Shown: in pieces, positions 7,005-15,765 of the stretch
Position numbering within the stretch: position 1 is the stretch's first letter
Layout of the letters: each line of letters starts with the position of its first letter
Source of the DNA: Ignavibacteria bacterium RIFCSPLOWO2_12_FULL_56_21
Lineage (GTDB): Bacteria > Bacteroidota > Ignavibacteria > UBA10030
DNA: 55,894 bases
Assembly: GCA_001802945.1 (NCBI GenBank)
Contig: MHAK01000022.1
Coordinates: 1-55,894 of the forward strand
Reading direction: 5' to 3'
The notes under the pieces: model-generated
The model's input: the letters and a program-made list of their open reading frames with translations, nothing else
Databases searched by the model: none
Told to the model about the DNA's origin: nothing
Position numbers and translations under genes: made by a program

Positions 7005-10000
7005 TCACTTGACTACGGCGATCTTGATGATAGCGACTCCGCTTCCGCCTACCGTATTCAAGGCGACCCGCGCCATGTAGACACCCGATTGTATTCCACT
7101 GACGTCCCAAGGAATCTCGACGTCTTGGCCCGCGAGAGACCGCCCCCGCAATTCCGTCACCCTGTCGCCGGCGACGTCATAGATAGTGATGACGACTTCT
7201 CCATCCCACTCCGAATAGAGACGAATCAACGTTTGCTTTCCGTAGACTGGATTCGGCCAATTGTACACGCGGTCTTTTGGCAGCACGCCCGATCCGAGCG
7301 GCGCGGCCGACGAGGTCGCGATCATGCTGAGTCCCGAACCAGAAGCATCTCCACCCCGCATCGCCCACAACACTTTTGTCGAATCATACGGCGTGCGAAG
7401 GTCCCACGCGTTCATCCCTCCCGCAACATCAGTGACGAACAAACCCAGCGATGAAGTCACCCCGGACGGTACGGAGGCAAATGCTGCCGACATCGCAACC
7501 CGGTTGGATGCCTGGAATCCCACATCGGCGCCGGACGTATTGAACCGAACAATACCGTCTGCTCCGGCCGTCACGACGGTCGTCTTTCCGCTGCCGTCAA
7601 GCTCTGCGGCGAGGAGGTCCACGGATGTCCATCCTCCCGCATGCGACACCACGTCCGGCGAGCGGTCCAGCAACACGCCAGACAGCGAAGCCGCAACAAT
7701 GCGGCCCATAGAAGTCGAAACCACAACATCTTTCTTCCCATCCCGATCGCGATCGGCGAGCATCAGGGTCGCAAGGACTTCTTCGCCGGTTTTCAGATAT
7801 TGACCAAGATCAAACGTCGCAGAGACCGTACCGGCGCCTCCATCGACAACGGTCACTCTGCTTGCTCCGGCAATTCCAGTGCTGAGCGCGACGATCGACG
7901 GAGAACCCGATCCTGTGCGCGCGGCCGCAAGTCCCATGATCGTACCCCCCATTTCAATCGCGGGTGACCCGAGGACGAAAGGATCGCCGGGTAAGTTCTC
8001 ACCCAGCGTTCGCAGAGAACTTCCCAGAGCAGAATAAAACTGATGCTGAGTGCCGGTCCAAACAATGTGCGTTGCGCCGGAAGGGAAATTCGCAAGAAGC
8101 GTCCCCGACAAACCGAAGACCGAGACTCCCGGAGGTCCATACGCGATCACGAGTGTGTCGGACAGCAGCACCAACCACGCCGCGGTGTCGGGCGAGAGCG
8201 AGACAGAGAATCGAACGTCGAGAAGCGAATCCAGATTGAGATCCTGACCGTTCCAAACGGTCAATTGAGCGGTTCCGCACGCGGCAAAAACCGAAAGGCT
8301 GGAACCCGGAATACGCCCGGCAGATAGTCTTCCAATGACCGCTGAGTCGATCCTCGCTACAACGCCCGAACTGTCCGAGAGGGGAAGTACCCCCGTCCCC
8401 GACGAAGTCCATCCGAGCACTTCTCCGGATCCTGTCGGCGATCCCGTGCGACCGTCGGGTCCGGACTTCCGAGTGCGCGTCGTAAAGATCTCAGACCATC
8501 CGTCACCGTCGATATCGAACGGAATGGCCGGTCCAGGAACGCCCGCGATGTACTTCGGAAAACCCGACAGTGATGACGCCCGGGTGCTCCCAAATTCGAC
8601 GACTGCAGTCATTCTGGGACCACGCGCGCTGAAGTCGCGAATCGTCACCAGGCTTGCCGCCCCTGCATTTGTGCGACTGTTTGGGAATGAAGTGTCGTCG
8701 AACCTGTTCGCATACACCGGTGAATCATTCCCCAGGAACCAGGGGTCGAACGGAGTGCCGACCTCCGAACCTGACCCGCCTTCGAACGAGGAATAGTTCT
8801 GGCTGATGTCCTGAGATCCGTCCGCCTCCATAAGCACCACGCCATGGACCCCGGACCCTGCGTTGACAGAATTCGACGCCATGCGGGCTGCGATCACGTC
8901 CTCATCGATATGCCAGATCAACGTCCCGCCGCCGTCGAATCTTCCTGCACTGGTAATAAACCCGACCAGCGCCCAATCAAGGTCCACGACGTCGACGACC
9001 GATCCGTCGACCGCTCTCACGTCGTCGTACATGAAATAATTCAGGGAATCGTACGGAATATAGAGAGGGTACAGGACGTTCTTCCGCATGATCGTCAATA
9101 GCTGTCCTTTGGGGAGAAGATCACGGGCACGGTTTTCGACGAGGAAATACTCGGTGTTTGAAATCGGGACTTTGTAGATGGAGTCCTTCTTCGTCGATCC
9201 GACTGCGGGAAGGATGATCGTATCGATGGGCGATGTTACCATGATCGGCTCGACCCAGCCCAGCGCAATCTTTTCCCAAGCGCTCGGCTCAGGCGGAAAG
9301 AGTCCGCGGAAAGCGAAAAAGGAGGCGCCGTCCATCAAACCATGCTGGCCGATGCCGGATGCGCCAGTCTGCGTGTCGAAAAGGTCGGGGAGTCCGAGAT
9401 GGCTGCCGATGCTTGCGGCAAAGAGGCCGTTGAACGAAATCTCCAGCGTGTCATTCGTCCCCGACGTCGCATAGACACGCGATTCCGTTTCGGGCAGGAT
9501 CATGGTATTCCGGATGAGAACCGTCCCATTGCGGACACGGATGCCGTCGAATGCTGCGCTGTCGAGAGCAGTGCGGAGTGCCTCGAGGCCGAGATACACT
9601 GAAGGTACGTCGTATGGTGCCGGGTCATACCCGAACAGGCCGACAAGGTCGATGTCCTTTCCAGTGCCGGCATGAAACAGGACGAAGGCGTCGTACGCGG
9701 AAAAATCGACGGCGGGGAAAGCGGTGTCGGCCTCCATCCAGCTTTCTACTGCCAGGCGCGCGAGGCCGCGAAACGACGGCGCATTATCCTGCGAGTAGTC
9801 AGCCATCCGCTTGGAGACAGTGACGGGCGACGGAAGCACGTCGCCGTCGATGAATAGAAGGCTGTCCGACGCCCGGGCAAAGTAGTTCCTGACAAAACTC
9901 ATCTTTGCTTCAAAGAATGCGGCGTTGTGCGGAGGCGGGTCGATGACGGCGGGATGTGTTGTAGACGTGTCGAATCGTCCGGTTCCCGCAGTCCGTCCGT

Positions 10001-10199
10001 CGTCGACTTCTTCGTAATCAAACTCCACCATCACTCCGAGAAGGCGCAGCGTGTCGACAGCCGCGGTGCGGGCGGCGGTGAGCTGACGGTAGGGGGCAAG
10101 CGGGCGCCGTGCATCCCATCGGACGGCGACCTGCGCGTCGAGAATCGCCGCGGCGAAGAGAACGGTCACAGCAGCCCGGTGGATTCGTTGGCGCAACAT
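7005..10199 (-). CDS. M6-peptidase-like T9SS cargo protein lacking the HExxH zinc motif
   Basis: 1064 residues from ATG 10199. That start gives a signal peptide (MLRQRIHRAAVTVLFAAAILDAQ); the frame is open further upstream but would overlap porV. Residues about 30-500 resemble M6 (immune-inhibitor-A-like) peptidases, with FDYEEVDDG, AYDAFVLFHAGTG, GLPDLFDTQTGASGIGQHGLMD and GGTLIWHIDED. The expected HExxHxxGLPD motif reads ASIGSHLGLPD, so both His and the Glu are gone (A262, S263, S266). Residues about 540-960 are FG-GAP/propeller-like repeats with DxDxDG-type loops (DIDGDGWSEIF, DRDRDGKKDVV). The C-terminus from NWPNPVYGK to IAVVK is a T9SS type A sorting domain with a FlgD-like core. Likely secreted through T9SS and anchored by PorU. 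Activity as a protease is doubtful. Confidence 0.88.
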   Translation of the reverse strand: MLRQRIHRAAVTVLFAAAILDAQVAVRWDARRPLAPYRQLTAARTAAVDTLRLLGVMVEFDYEEVDDGRTAGTGRFDTSTTHPAVIDPPPHNAAFFEAKMSFVRNYFARASDSLLFIDGDVLPSPVTVSKRMADYSQDNAPSFRGLARLAVESWMEADTAFPAVDFSAYDAFVLFHAGTGKDIDLVGLFGYDPAPYDVPSVYLGLEALRTALDSAAFDGIRVRNGTVLIRNTMILPETESRVYATSGTNDTLEISFNGLFAASIGSHLGLPDLFDTQTGASGIGQHGLMDGASFFAFRGLFPPEPSAWEKIALGWVEPIMVTSPIDTIILPAVGSTKKDSIYKVPISNTEYFLVENRARDLLPKGQLLTIMRKNVLYPLYIPYDSLNYFMYDDVRAVDGSVVDVVDLDWALVGFITSAGRFDGGGTLIWHIDEDVIAARMASNSVNAGSGVHGVVLMEADGSQDISQNYSSFEGGSGSEVGTPFDPWFLGNDSPVYANRFDDTSFPNSRTNAGAASLVTIRDFSARGPRMTAVVEFGSTRASSLSGFPKYIAGVPGPAIPFDIDGDGWSEIFTTRTRKSGPDGRTGSPTGSGEVLGWTSSGTGVLPLSDSSGVVARIDSAVIGRLSAGRIPGSSLSVFAACGTAQLTVWNGQDLNLDSLLDVRFSVSLSPDTAAWLVLLSDTLVIAYGPPGVSVFGLSGTLLANFPSGATHIVWTGTQHQFYSALGSSLRTLGENLPGDPFVLGSPAIEMGGTIMGLAAARTGSGSPSIVALSTGIAGASRVTVVDGGAGTVSATFDLGQYLKTGEEVLATLMLADRDRDGKKDVVVSTSMGRIVAASLSGVLLDRSPDVVSHAGGWTSVDLLAAELDGSGKTTVVTAGADGIVRFNTSGADVGFQASNRVAMSAAFASVPSGVTSSLGLFVTDVAGGMNAWDLRTPYDSTKVLWAMRGGDASGSGLSMIATSSAAPLGSGVLPKDRVYNWPNPVYGKQTLIRLYSEWDGEVVITIYDVAGDRVTELRGRSLAGQDVEIPWDVSGIQSGVYMARVALNTVGGSGVAIIKIAVVK

Positions 10200-10230
10200 T
10201 CTGCCGGAGAAAAAGGAACGACGGGACCGG

Positions 10231-11346
10231 TTACTGGATGGAGAGTGAGCCCCATTCGATGGCCAGCGAGAACCTGAGTGTTTCGCCGAGTGGATGCTGG
10301 TCCTCGAAGGCGCTGATGTAGCTGAAGTCAAAGCCGTAGATATCATATCGTATTCCCGCCCCGAACGTCATGAATTTCCTGTTGCCGGCGCGGGGATCTT
10401 CGTAAAAAAATCCCACCCGGATCGCGACCAATTTGGGGTCGCCGTACCAATATTCAGCCCCGAGTCCAGTGACGAACTGGCGCAATTGTTCGGAGAGCGA
10501 GCCTCCCTTGGTCCACGTGGTCACAAAAGCCTCGTAAAACTCGTCAGTGTGCGTGGTGTCCTTATGGATGAGGAGCCTGCTCACGTCGCCAATGAACGTT
10601 ATGTTGTTGTACTGGCTTTCCAGCACTTTCCAGGAAAGTCCCAGCCGAAGATTCATCGGAAGTGCGTCGGCTTGCGCTTCGTCGATATACGTCAGTTTCG
10701 GACCGATATTCGAGAGATTCGCGCCGAACGTCATCACGTTTCCGACGTCGACGTCGGTAAAAGGAATGAAAAGTGACGTGGGTTTGTAGAGCACGGCGAC
10801 ATCGAAGCTAAACCCGGTGGCCACGCCTCTCCCCTGTTCGACACCCGCGCCGAGGTTTGCCAGACTGCTATAGATGAGCCGCGTGTTCACTCCAAGGCCC
10901 GTGTTCTCGCCGATCTTCGTTCCGTATCCGAGAGCGAGAGCAACTTCGTATCCTTTCCATGTTTCGATCGGGTCGGGCGTGTTCGTCGTGCGCACAAACT
11001 CGCCCAGATTCAAGTACGTGAGCCCCACGGCGACCACGCCGTTGACCTCTTCCCACGGCTGTTTGTAGACGCCGTGTGCGATCCAAAGGTCGGACAGTCC
11101 GAATGCCGGCAGCCAGTTTGCCTGCGTGAGGGCGACCTCTGAGTTTGTCTGGAAGGCATATCCGGCCGGATTCCAAAAGATTGCCCAAGCGTCGTCGCCC
11201 AATGCGACGCCCGATTCTCCCATGGCGCTCGCGCGTGAGTTCGGCGCGATCAGGAGGAAAGGAACCGCAGAGGTCGTTACCTGGGCCTCTGCCCACTGCC
11301 AACCGATGAAGCCCAGAAGTGCAACCACTGCAAACCGATGTCTCAT
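10231..11346 (-). CDS. porV: T9SS outer-membrane protein PorV (PorV/PorQ family)
   Basis: 371 residues from ATG 11346, chosen because AAGGAG lies about 10 bases upstream and because it produces a signal peptide (MRHRFAVVALLGFIGWQWAEAQ). The mature N-terminus VPFLLIAPNSRASAMGESGVA followed by FWNPAGYAF is diagnostic for the PorV/PorQ family, a 14-strand FadL-like barrel. PorV shuttles cargo from the translocon to the PorU attachment complex by binding sorting domains. It lies directly downstream of porU, the same order as in Porphyromonas gingivalis, and upstream of a cargo gene. PorQ is the alternative, but the adjacency to porU favours PorV. Confidence 0.9.
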   Translation of the reverse strand: MRHRFAVVALLGFIGWQWAEAQVTTSAVPFLLIAPNSRASAMGESGVALGDDAWAIFWNPAGYAFQTNSEVALTQANWLPAFGLSDLWIAHGVYKQPWEEVNGVVAVGLTYLNLGEFVRTTNTPDPIETWKGYEVALALGYGTKIGENTGLGVNTRLIYSSLANLGAGVEQGRGVATGFSFDVAVLYKPTSLFIPFTDVDVGNVMTFGANLSNIGPKLTYIDEAQADALPMNLRLGLSWKVLESQYNNITFIGDVSRLLIHKDTTHTDEFYEAFVTTWTKGGSLSEQLRQFVTGLGAEYWYGDPKLVAIRVGFFYEDPRAGNRKFMTFGAGIRYDIYGFDFSYISAFEDQHPLGETLRFSLAIEWGSLSIQ

Positions 11347-11386
11347 GCGATGATGTCTCCTTGTTCCTGATTCATTGAAAAGACTA

Positions 11387-11465
11387 AACCGCAAATTGAC
11401 GCGAATGAACCCGAATCTGATACATGATGTCTTCTCTTCGCGTGTATTCGCGTTCATTAGCGGTT
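11387..11465. repeat. Inverted repeat of CGCGAAT words between porU and porV
   Basis: The left arm starts AACCGCAAATTGACGCGAAT and the right arm (11437-11465) is its imperfect reverse complement, ending TTCATTAGCGGTT. Folded, it would make a long imperfect hairpin in the porU-porV transcript. It uses the same ACGAAT/CGCGAAT vocabulary as repeats at 17283-17363 and 20641-20751. The remainder of the 179-base gap shows no gene. Confidence 0.6.
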
Positions 11466-11525
11466 GAAAATCATAGGATATTCGATTCGAGCATTAATAA
11501 TACCCATTTTTGCAGGTATTGGCAA

Positions 11526-14500
11526 TCATCTCATTATCGCCAGTTTTCCCACCACTTCATTTATCTGTGCTCCGTCTGTGGAACGGACAACGATCTTGTA
11601 GAGATAAACACCGTTCGCCATTTCCGAGCCGTCCCTGTCGCGTCCGTCCCAGGGAATTCTTACAAACCGATCGGTGAGACCCGGAGAGACAAGTCGCTGC
11701 ACCATTCTTCCGGCAACGGTGTAGATGCGCACTTCAACATCCACGGGAATTGCCGCAGTCCGTTGAAACGTGAACGATGTCGAACGAGCAAACGGGTTCG
11801 GATAATTCACGACCTGGAACACGTCGACATCCGTGCCTGAACGAACTTCGAACACGACCTCGGCGGAAGCGGAGTTGTTTCTTGTGTCCCATGCGCGCAC
11901 AACGACGCGATGCCGTCCTTCCGAAATTCCGGTCAGTGTCGTCACCGCGCGTCCGCTCTGATATGTATCCAGCTTCCCGCGATACGACGACCCAAGGTCC
12001 ACTTTCCGCTCCTCATCCACCAGTTCCGCCTCCAACTGGTGGCCGATGCCGACCGTTGACGTGTTGATGCCGCTGACATCCGCCAGATCCACGATCAGGT
12101 CCGGGTCGAGCGGTACGACGTCCCCCGATTTGAATTCGGTCGAGCCGACCATGATCGAGATTTCCGGCCCCGTGGTGTCGACCGCAGCCGTTGCATCCGT
12201 GCCGGAGACCGTCACTTGTTCGGTTACACCGACTGCATCCATGTTGGATGAATACGCGTAGAGGGATATCCGCGACTGACTTCCGAACGTGACGTCCTTG
12301 GGGACGGGGAACAACGCGTTGAACGATCCGCTTTGGATGGAAACATCGCCGCGATACAGGATGCTCCCACCCACCACATATGTGAAGCCCGACCATTCGG
12401 GTACAGCCACGGTTCTTTTCGCGTCATTCACTTCCAGAAGTCCTCGTCCCGTGAAGTCGGACCAGACGGAGCCGTCGTTCCGACGTACAACGCCACGCAC
12501 CTGAACGACACCCAGTGCCGGCACGCTTACACGCTGAGCTGTGGAAGCTCCATTCAGCGAATCGATAGAGGCCCTCCCCCGCGGCCGTGCAAGACGAACC
12601 GTCGGGTCGCCCAGCAGATGGAACTTCTGGTCGTTCGAATCGTACCGAATCTGTTTCATCAGAAAATAGGCATCTCCCATCCGCACAGGGAGACCCTGAG
12701 CGTCCGAACCGAAGAGATACGTATACAGCGTATAATTCAACTCGGCATTGAAGTTGGAATAGACCGAGCGTGTAGCTGTCACGACTGCAACCGCGCCTCC
12801 GTGGTCCATGGTGAGCATCAATTCACCTGCGCTCTGGAAAGCAGGGTCATCCCATTGGGCAAAGTTGCAGGTGGCGGCGACGAGCAACGTCATCCGATCG
12901 CGATTAGTGAGCAGGGGCAGATCGGACTCTTTCACAAAGATCTGTTCATGTGCCCACAGGCGCTGATTACCATGGCCCGTATAGTTCAGCACGATCGTCC
13001 CTTGATTTATGGCTGCGACGATATCGGCGTTTGCCTGAGGCTTACGGCGGCCAGAGCCGCTCAAGACCGTCGGGTATTCCACGATATAGATCTTTTTCCG
13101 TTCGAACGTCGCCGGCGTATAACTCTGGGCAAGATTCTCCGCTTGAGCAGTATGGGTACTTTTGTCGTCCTGGGTTGTCGACGTCAGGCCGTCGTCCGCC
13201 ACAAATGTTATGCGATTTCGCCAGGAATCGTACGGGCTCGATGTTTCGTACCGAATGATCTTGTCGACCATCGAACGCATTTCTTCGAGGTTGCGGCCGG
13301 GCAGACGTCCGATGGCAAGCGATATCCTCTGAGACCCGGCATCCAGCATCGCAAGGAAATCGTCGCTCGCATAGGACCTGATCTGTTCGTTGGATTCCTC
13401 AGTTTCGTATGGGACCACCCAGTTGGGCGACGATGTCAAGATATTCCGGTAATCAAAATGACCGTTCCCAAAGAACAGCACGTAACGCGGCGGACCAGGA
13501 TAGTTCGCACGCGCATACGCCAGGAAGTCCCGTATCGCCATAGGATCGGCTATTCCACCGCCGAACTCATTGTACACTGCGTTGATATCGACGATCATCG
13601 TCGGGAGACTGTCGGACGACTCCCGATGCGCCTTTAGCCTTTCAGCTTCTTCCATGAAATCCGTGGGGCTGATGATAATGAATCGTGCCGGCGACTGCGG
13701 ACCACGGAGATTCGACTGGGGCACCGTTGTCGCCGCCGGGGGAACCAGGAAACCGTTCGCTCCGACGACAGCAAGTTCACGGACCGAACCCGTCGATTGC
13801 TGCAGACGGAATGTGCATACGGTAGGGTTAACTTGATCAAACCCGATGCCGGAGATCCGCTTGACGTTGGCGTGATCGGACACGTCGAGACAAAGAACCG
13901 TCCGGGAGGAAAGGCCCCGTATGGTATATTCAAGCACGGCAGCCGTATCGGGAGATGGAAAGAACAGACGGTCGTCAACGACATCAAGCGATCGCCGGTA
14001 GAAGATCTCGAACCAATCGAGCCAACCTCTTGCGTCGGAATTCCGCGTGCCGAACACGAATTTCAGGTTGCTCCTGTTTCCCGGCAATGAGCCGGGATGT
14101 TGAAAGTTGATTGCCGAAGTTTGAAACGCATAGTTGCCGGTTTGGTCGACTGAGTTGATGTCGGACGTAGACATGATCACCGGACCGGCAACGGGGTCGG
14201 AGTTCTCAAACACTCGAAATGTATCGATCGTCCCCGACCGTGAGAAGAAGACTGCACGGTACTTGACGGGGGTTCCGGGGACCAATCCGGGGAGCAAGTT
14301 GGTATAGACGGCGATAGGATCGGAAATGTTGAACAATTCGCCCACCCAATATCGGCCGGAGCTCTTGAAATTCAAGCGTTCCTGGTCAACGGCGATTCGA
14401 CCGACGACGTGCTGCACCGTCACTGCAGTCGCCGACGACGACTGGAGAGAATCCATGTCTCTGCCGTTGACCGTTTCGTCAAACGTGAAGAAATACGGAT

Positions 14501-15437
14501 TCCGTTCGGTGAAGGAATTGATGGTATGGGAAAACGAACGTGAACCTGCCGTGTATCTCCACGATCGAACAGACCTTCCGAAGAAAGCGACATATTCTCC
14601 GTCATCGAGGCGATTATTTCCGTTGGCGTCGTTAATGAGCCTCGACACCTCCTGGAGTCCGCTACTACGCGGGAGGGTGATGGGTTCCGGAACGAGAGTC
14701 CCCCCGTTTCCGAACACACGAAGCTTTCTGATATCATCCAGTCGTGCAGGGGACACACCAGCGGACTGAAAATAGGTTCGGTCCATCCTATAAACTCCGG
14801 TCTCGTCAATGTCTATTCTGTACCACGATCCCGAAGCGAATTGAGACTGCATTACTTCTGCGGTGCGAAAAGGAGATTCCGATGAGATGCCTGTTGACGG
14901 AATGCGACCCTCCAAAAACGCGAACGATCGGGTGCCCGATGATTCCCATCCTGCATGATCGATGCGGATATGTATACGCGAGGGAATCGTCAGGCGATCG
15001 CCTTGCAGAGACGCGACGGCAACTTCAAGCGTTGCAATGGTTCCGTAGGCGTTAGTTGCACGGTCGACAATCCGCGTCCAACCCGACCAAGGTGTCGAGG
15101 CCGTGTCCACAGGGAGTCGGTTTGGCGTCCCCTCTATTGTATAACGGGTATCGGACGAGGGCTCGACGGACAGAGTGTAGCTGCCGGCGGGAAGCAAAAG
15201 CGGAAAGCGACGCACAGCCGCGAATCCTCCGGAACCCGAGGTCAGGAGTCGTTCTCCAGCAAGAACTGCGGCAAGACGCTCGGCGCTCACAATCGGCGGA
15301 AGTCCGGGGACGTCGATCGTTATTTCGACCTCGGCGGAGGAGGCGCCGTCTTCCAGGACATTGGCCGAGACGCGCACCTGGGCGAATGCGCTACCAGCGA
15401 ACGCGAAAAGAAGGAGAGATATGTTTCGTATGCGCAT
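11526..15437 (-). CDS. porU: T9SS sortase PorU (C25 gingipain-like peptidase)
   Basis: 1303 residues with a signal peptide (MRIRNISLLLFAFAGSAFAQ). The C25 peptidase domain runs from about 585 to 960. NYTGHGNQRLWAHE carries the catalytic His at about H822 and LLVAATCNFAQWDDP the catalytic Cys at about C857, both typical. The N-terminal 580 residues are beta-rich, as in PorU. The C-terminus (VNYPNPFARSTSFTF to LAIMR) is a T9SS type A sorting domain containing WDGRDRDG, as PorU itself carries one. PorU cleaves sorting domains from cargo at the cell surface and attaches the cargo to A-LPS or an equivalent lipid. It is the first gene of the minus-strand export cluster, with a strong hairpin 11 bases upstream of its ATG. 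Confidence 0.93.
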   Translation of the reverse strand: MRIRNISLLLFAFAGSAFAQVRVSANVLEDGASSAEVEITIDVPGLPPIVSAERLAAVLAGERLLTSGSGGFAAVRRFPLLLPAGSYTLSVEPSSDTRYTIEGTPNRLPVDTASTPWSGWTRIVDRATNAYGTIATLEVAVASLQGDRLTIPSRIHIRIDHAGWESSGTRSFAFLEGRIPSTGISSESPFRTAEVMQSQFASGSWYRIDIDETGVYRMDRTYFQSAGVSPARLDDIRKLRVFGNGGTLVPEPITLPRSSGLQEVSRLINDANGNNRLDDGEYVAFFGRSVRSWRYTAGSRSFSHTINSFTERNPYFFTFDETVNGRDMDSLQSSSATAVTVQHVVGRIAVDQERLNFKSSGRYWVGELFNISDPIAVYTNLLPGLVPGTPVKYRAVFFSRSGTIDTFRVFENSDPVAGPVIMSTSDINSVDQTGNYAFQTSAINFQHPGSLPGNRSNLKFVFGTRNSDARGWLDWFEIFYRRSLDVVDDRLFFPSPDTAAVLEYTIRGLSSRTVLCLDVSDHANVKRISGIGFDQVNPTVCTFRLQQSTGSVRELAVVGANGFLVPPAATTVPQSNLRGPQSPARFIIISPTDFMEEAERLKAHRESSDSLPTMIVDINAVYNEFGGGIADPMAIRDFLAYARANYPGPPRYVLFFGNGHFDYRNILTSSPNWVVPYETEESNEQIRSYASDDFLAMLDAGSQRISLAIGRLPGRNLEEMRSMVDKIIRYETSSPYDSWRNRITFVADDGLTSTTQDDKSTHTAQAENLAQSYTPATFERKKIYIVEYPTVLSGSGRRKPQANADIVAAINQGTIVLNYTGHGNQRLWAHEQIFVKESDLPLLTNRDRMTLLVAATCNFAQWDDPAFQSAGELMLTMDHGGAVAVVTATRSVYSNFNAELNYTLYTYLFGSDAQGLPVRMGDAYFLMKQIRYDSNDQKFHLLGDPTVRLARPRGRASIDSLNGASTAQRVSVPALGVVQVRGVVRRNDGSVWSDFTGRGLLEVNDAKRTVAVPEWSGFTYVVGGSILYRGDVSIQSGSFNALFPVPKDVTFGSQSRISLYAYSSNMDAVGVTEQVTVSGTDATAAVDTTGPEISIMVGSTEFKSGDVVPLDPDLIVDLADVSGINTSTVGIGHQLEAELVDEERKVDLGSSYRGKLDTYQSGRAVTTLTGISEGRHRVVVRAWDTRNNSASAEVVFEVRSGTDVDVFQVVNYPNPFARSTSFTFQRTAAIPVDVEVRIYTVAGRMVQRLVSPGLTDRFVRIPWDGRDRDGSEMANGVYLYKIVVRSTDGAQINEVVGKLAIMR

Positions 15438-15447
15438 ACAACACGAA

Positions 15448-15475
15448 GGCCGGAACGGGAGCCTCCCGTCCGGCC
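15448..15475. promoter_or_regulatory. Strong hairpin in the porU leader
   Basis: GGCCGG (15448-15453) pairs with CCGGCC (15470-15475) and ACGGGA (15455-15460) with TCCCGT (15464-15469), leaving a single bulged A and a 3-nt loop. It ends 11 bases before the porU start codon, so it would lie in the porU 5' leader if transcription starts upstream of it. There is no T-tract on either strand, so it is not a standard terminator. It could control porU translation or message stability, or bind a protein. Confidence 0.6.
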
Positions 15476-15684
15476 AATTGAGCGACCGTGATCGAGATCC
15501 GAAAAAGGCTCCTACGCGAACTGCATACCTGCACCGGGGGTACTTGCGGAACAGGAAAGAACCTTTATCAATCTTCGATACTTGGTCAGTACGTCGGATG
15601 TTGTTGTTGGAAGATACTGAGGATCGGAGGAATTGTCAAGCCATGCGTACGAGCCAGCGTGAGCCGGGGCACGTTGGGACTTTC

Positions 15685-15716
15685 GTTGCCTCTCTTGCGA
15701 TTTTTCGGTAACTTTG
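15685..15716 (+). promoter_or_regulatory. Possible Bacteroidota-type promoter for glgA
   Basis: GTTG at 15685-15688 and TAACTTTG at 15709-15716 are separated by 20 bases, matching the Bacteroidota TTTG / TAnnTTTG pattern. The -7-like box is 49 bases before the glgA ATG. The rest of the 15438-15765 gap shows no gene. Confidence 0.4.
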
Positions 15717-15765
15717 AGGTTCGAAGGCGTGTCTCGAAATTCAGACTTTCCATTTCAAGCAACGA

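Noticed and set aside
10200-10346. Upstream extension of the M6-like gene
   Set aside because: It overlaps porV, is Ser/Arg-rich and would bury the signal peptide. ATG 10199 is preferred.
12333-13637. 434-codon plus-strand open frame
   Set aside because: It lies opposite porU, whose family features are clear. The translation is rich in Arg, Cys and His with no recognisable motif, as expected for an antisense shadow.
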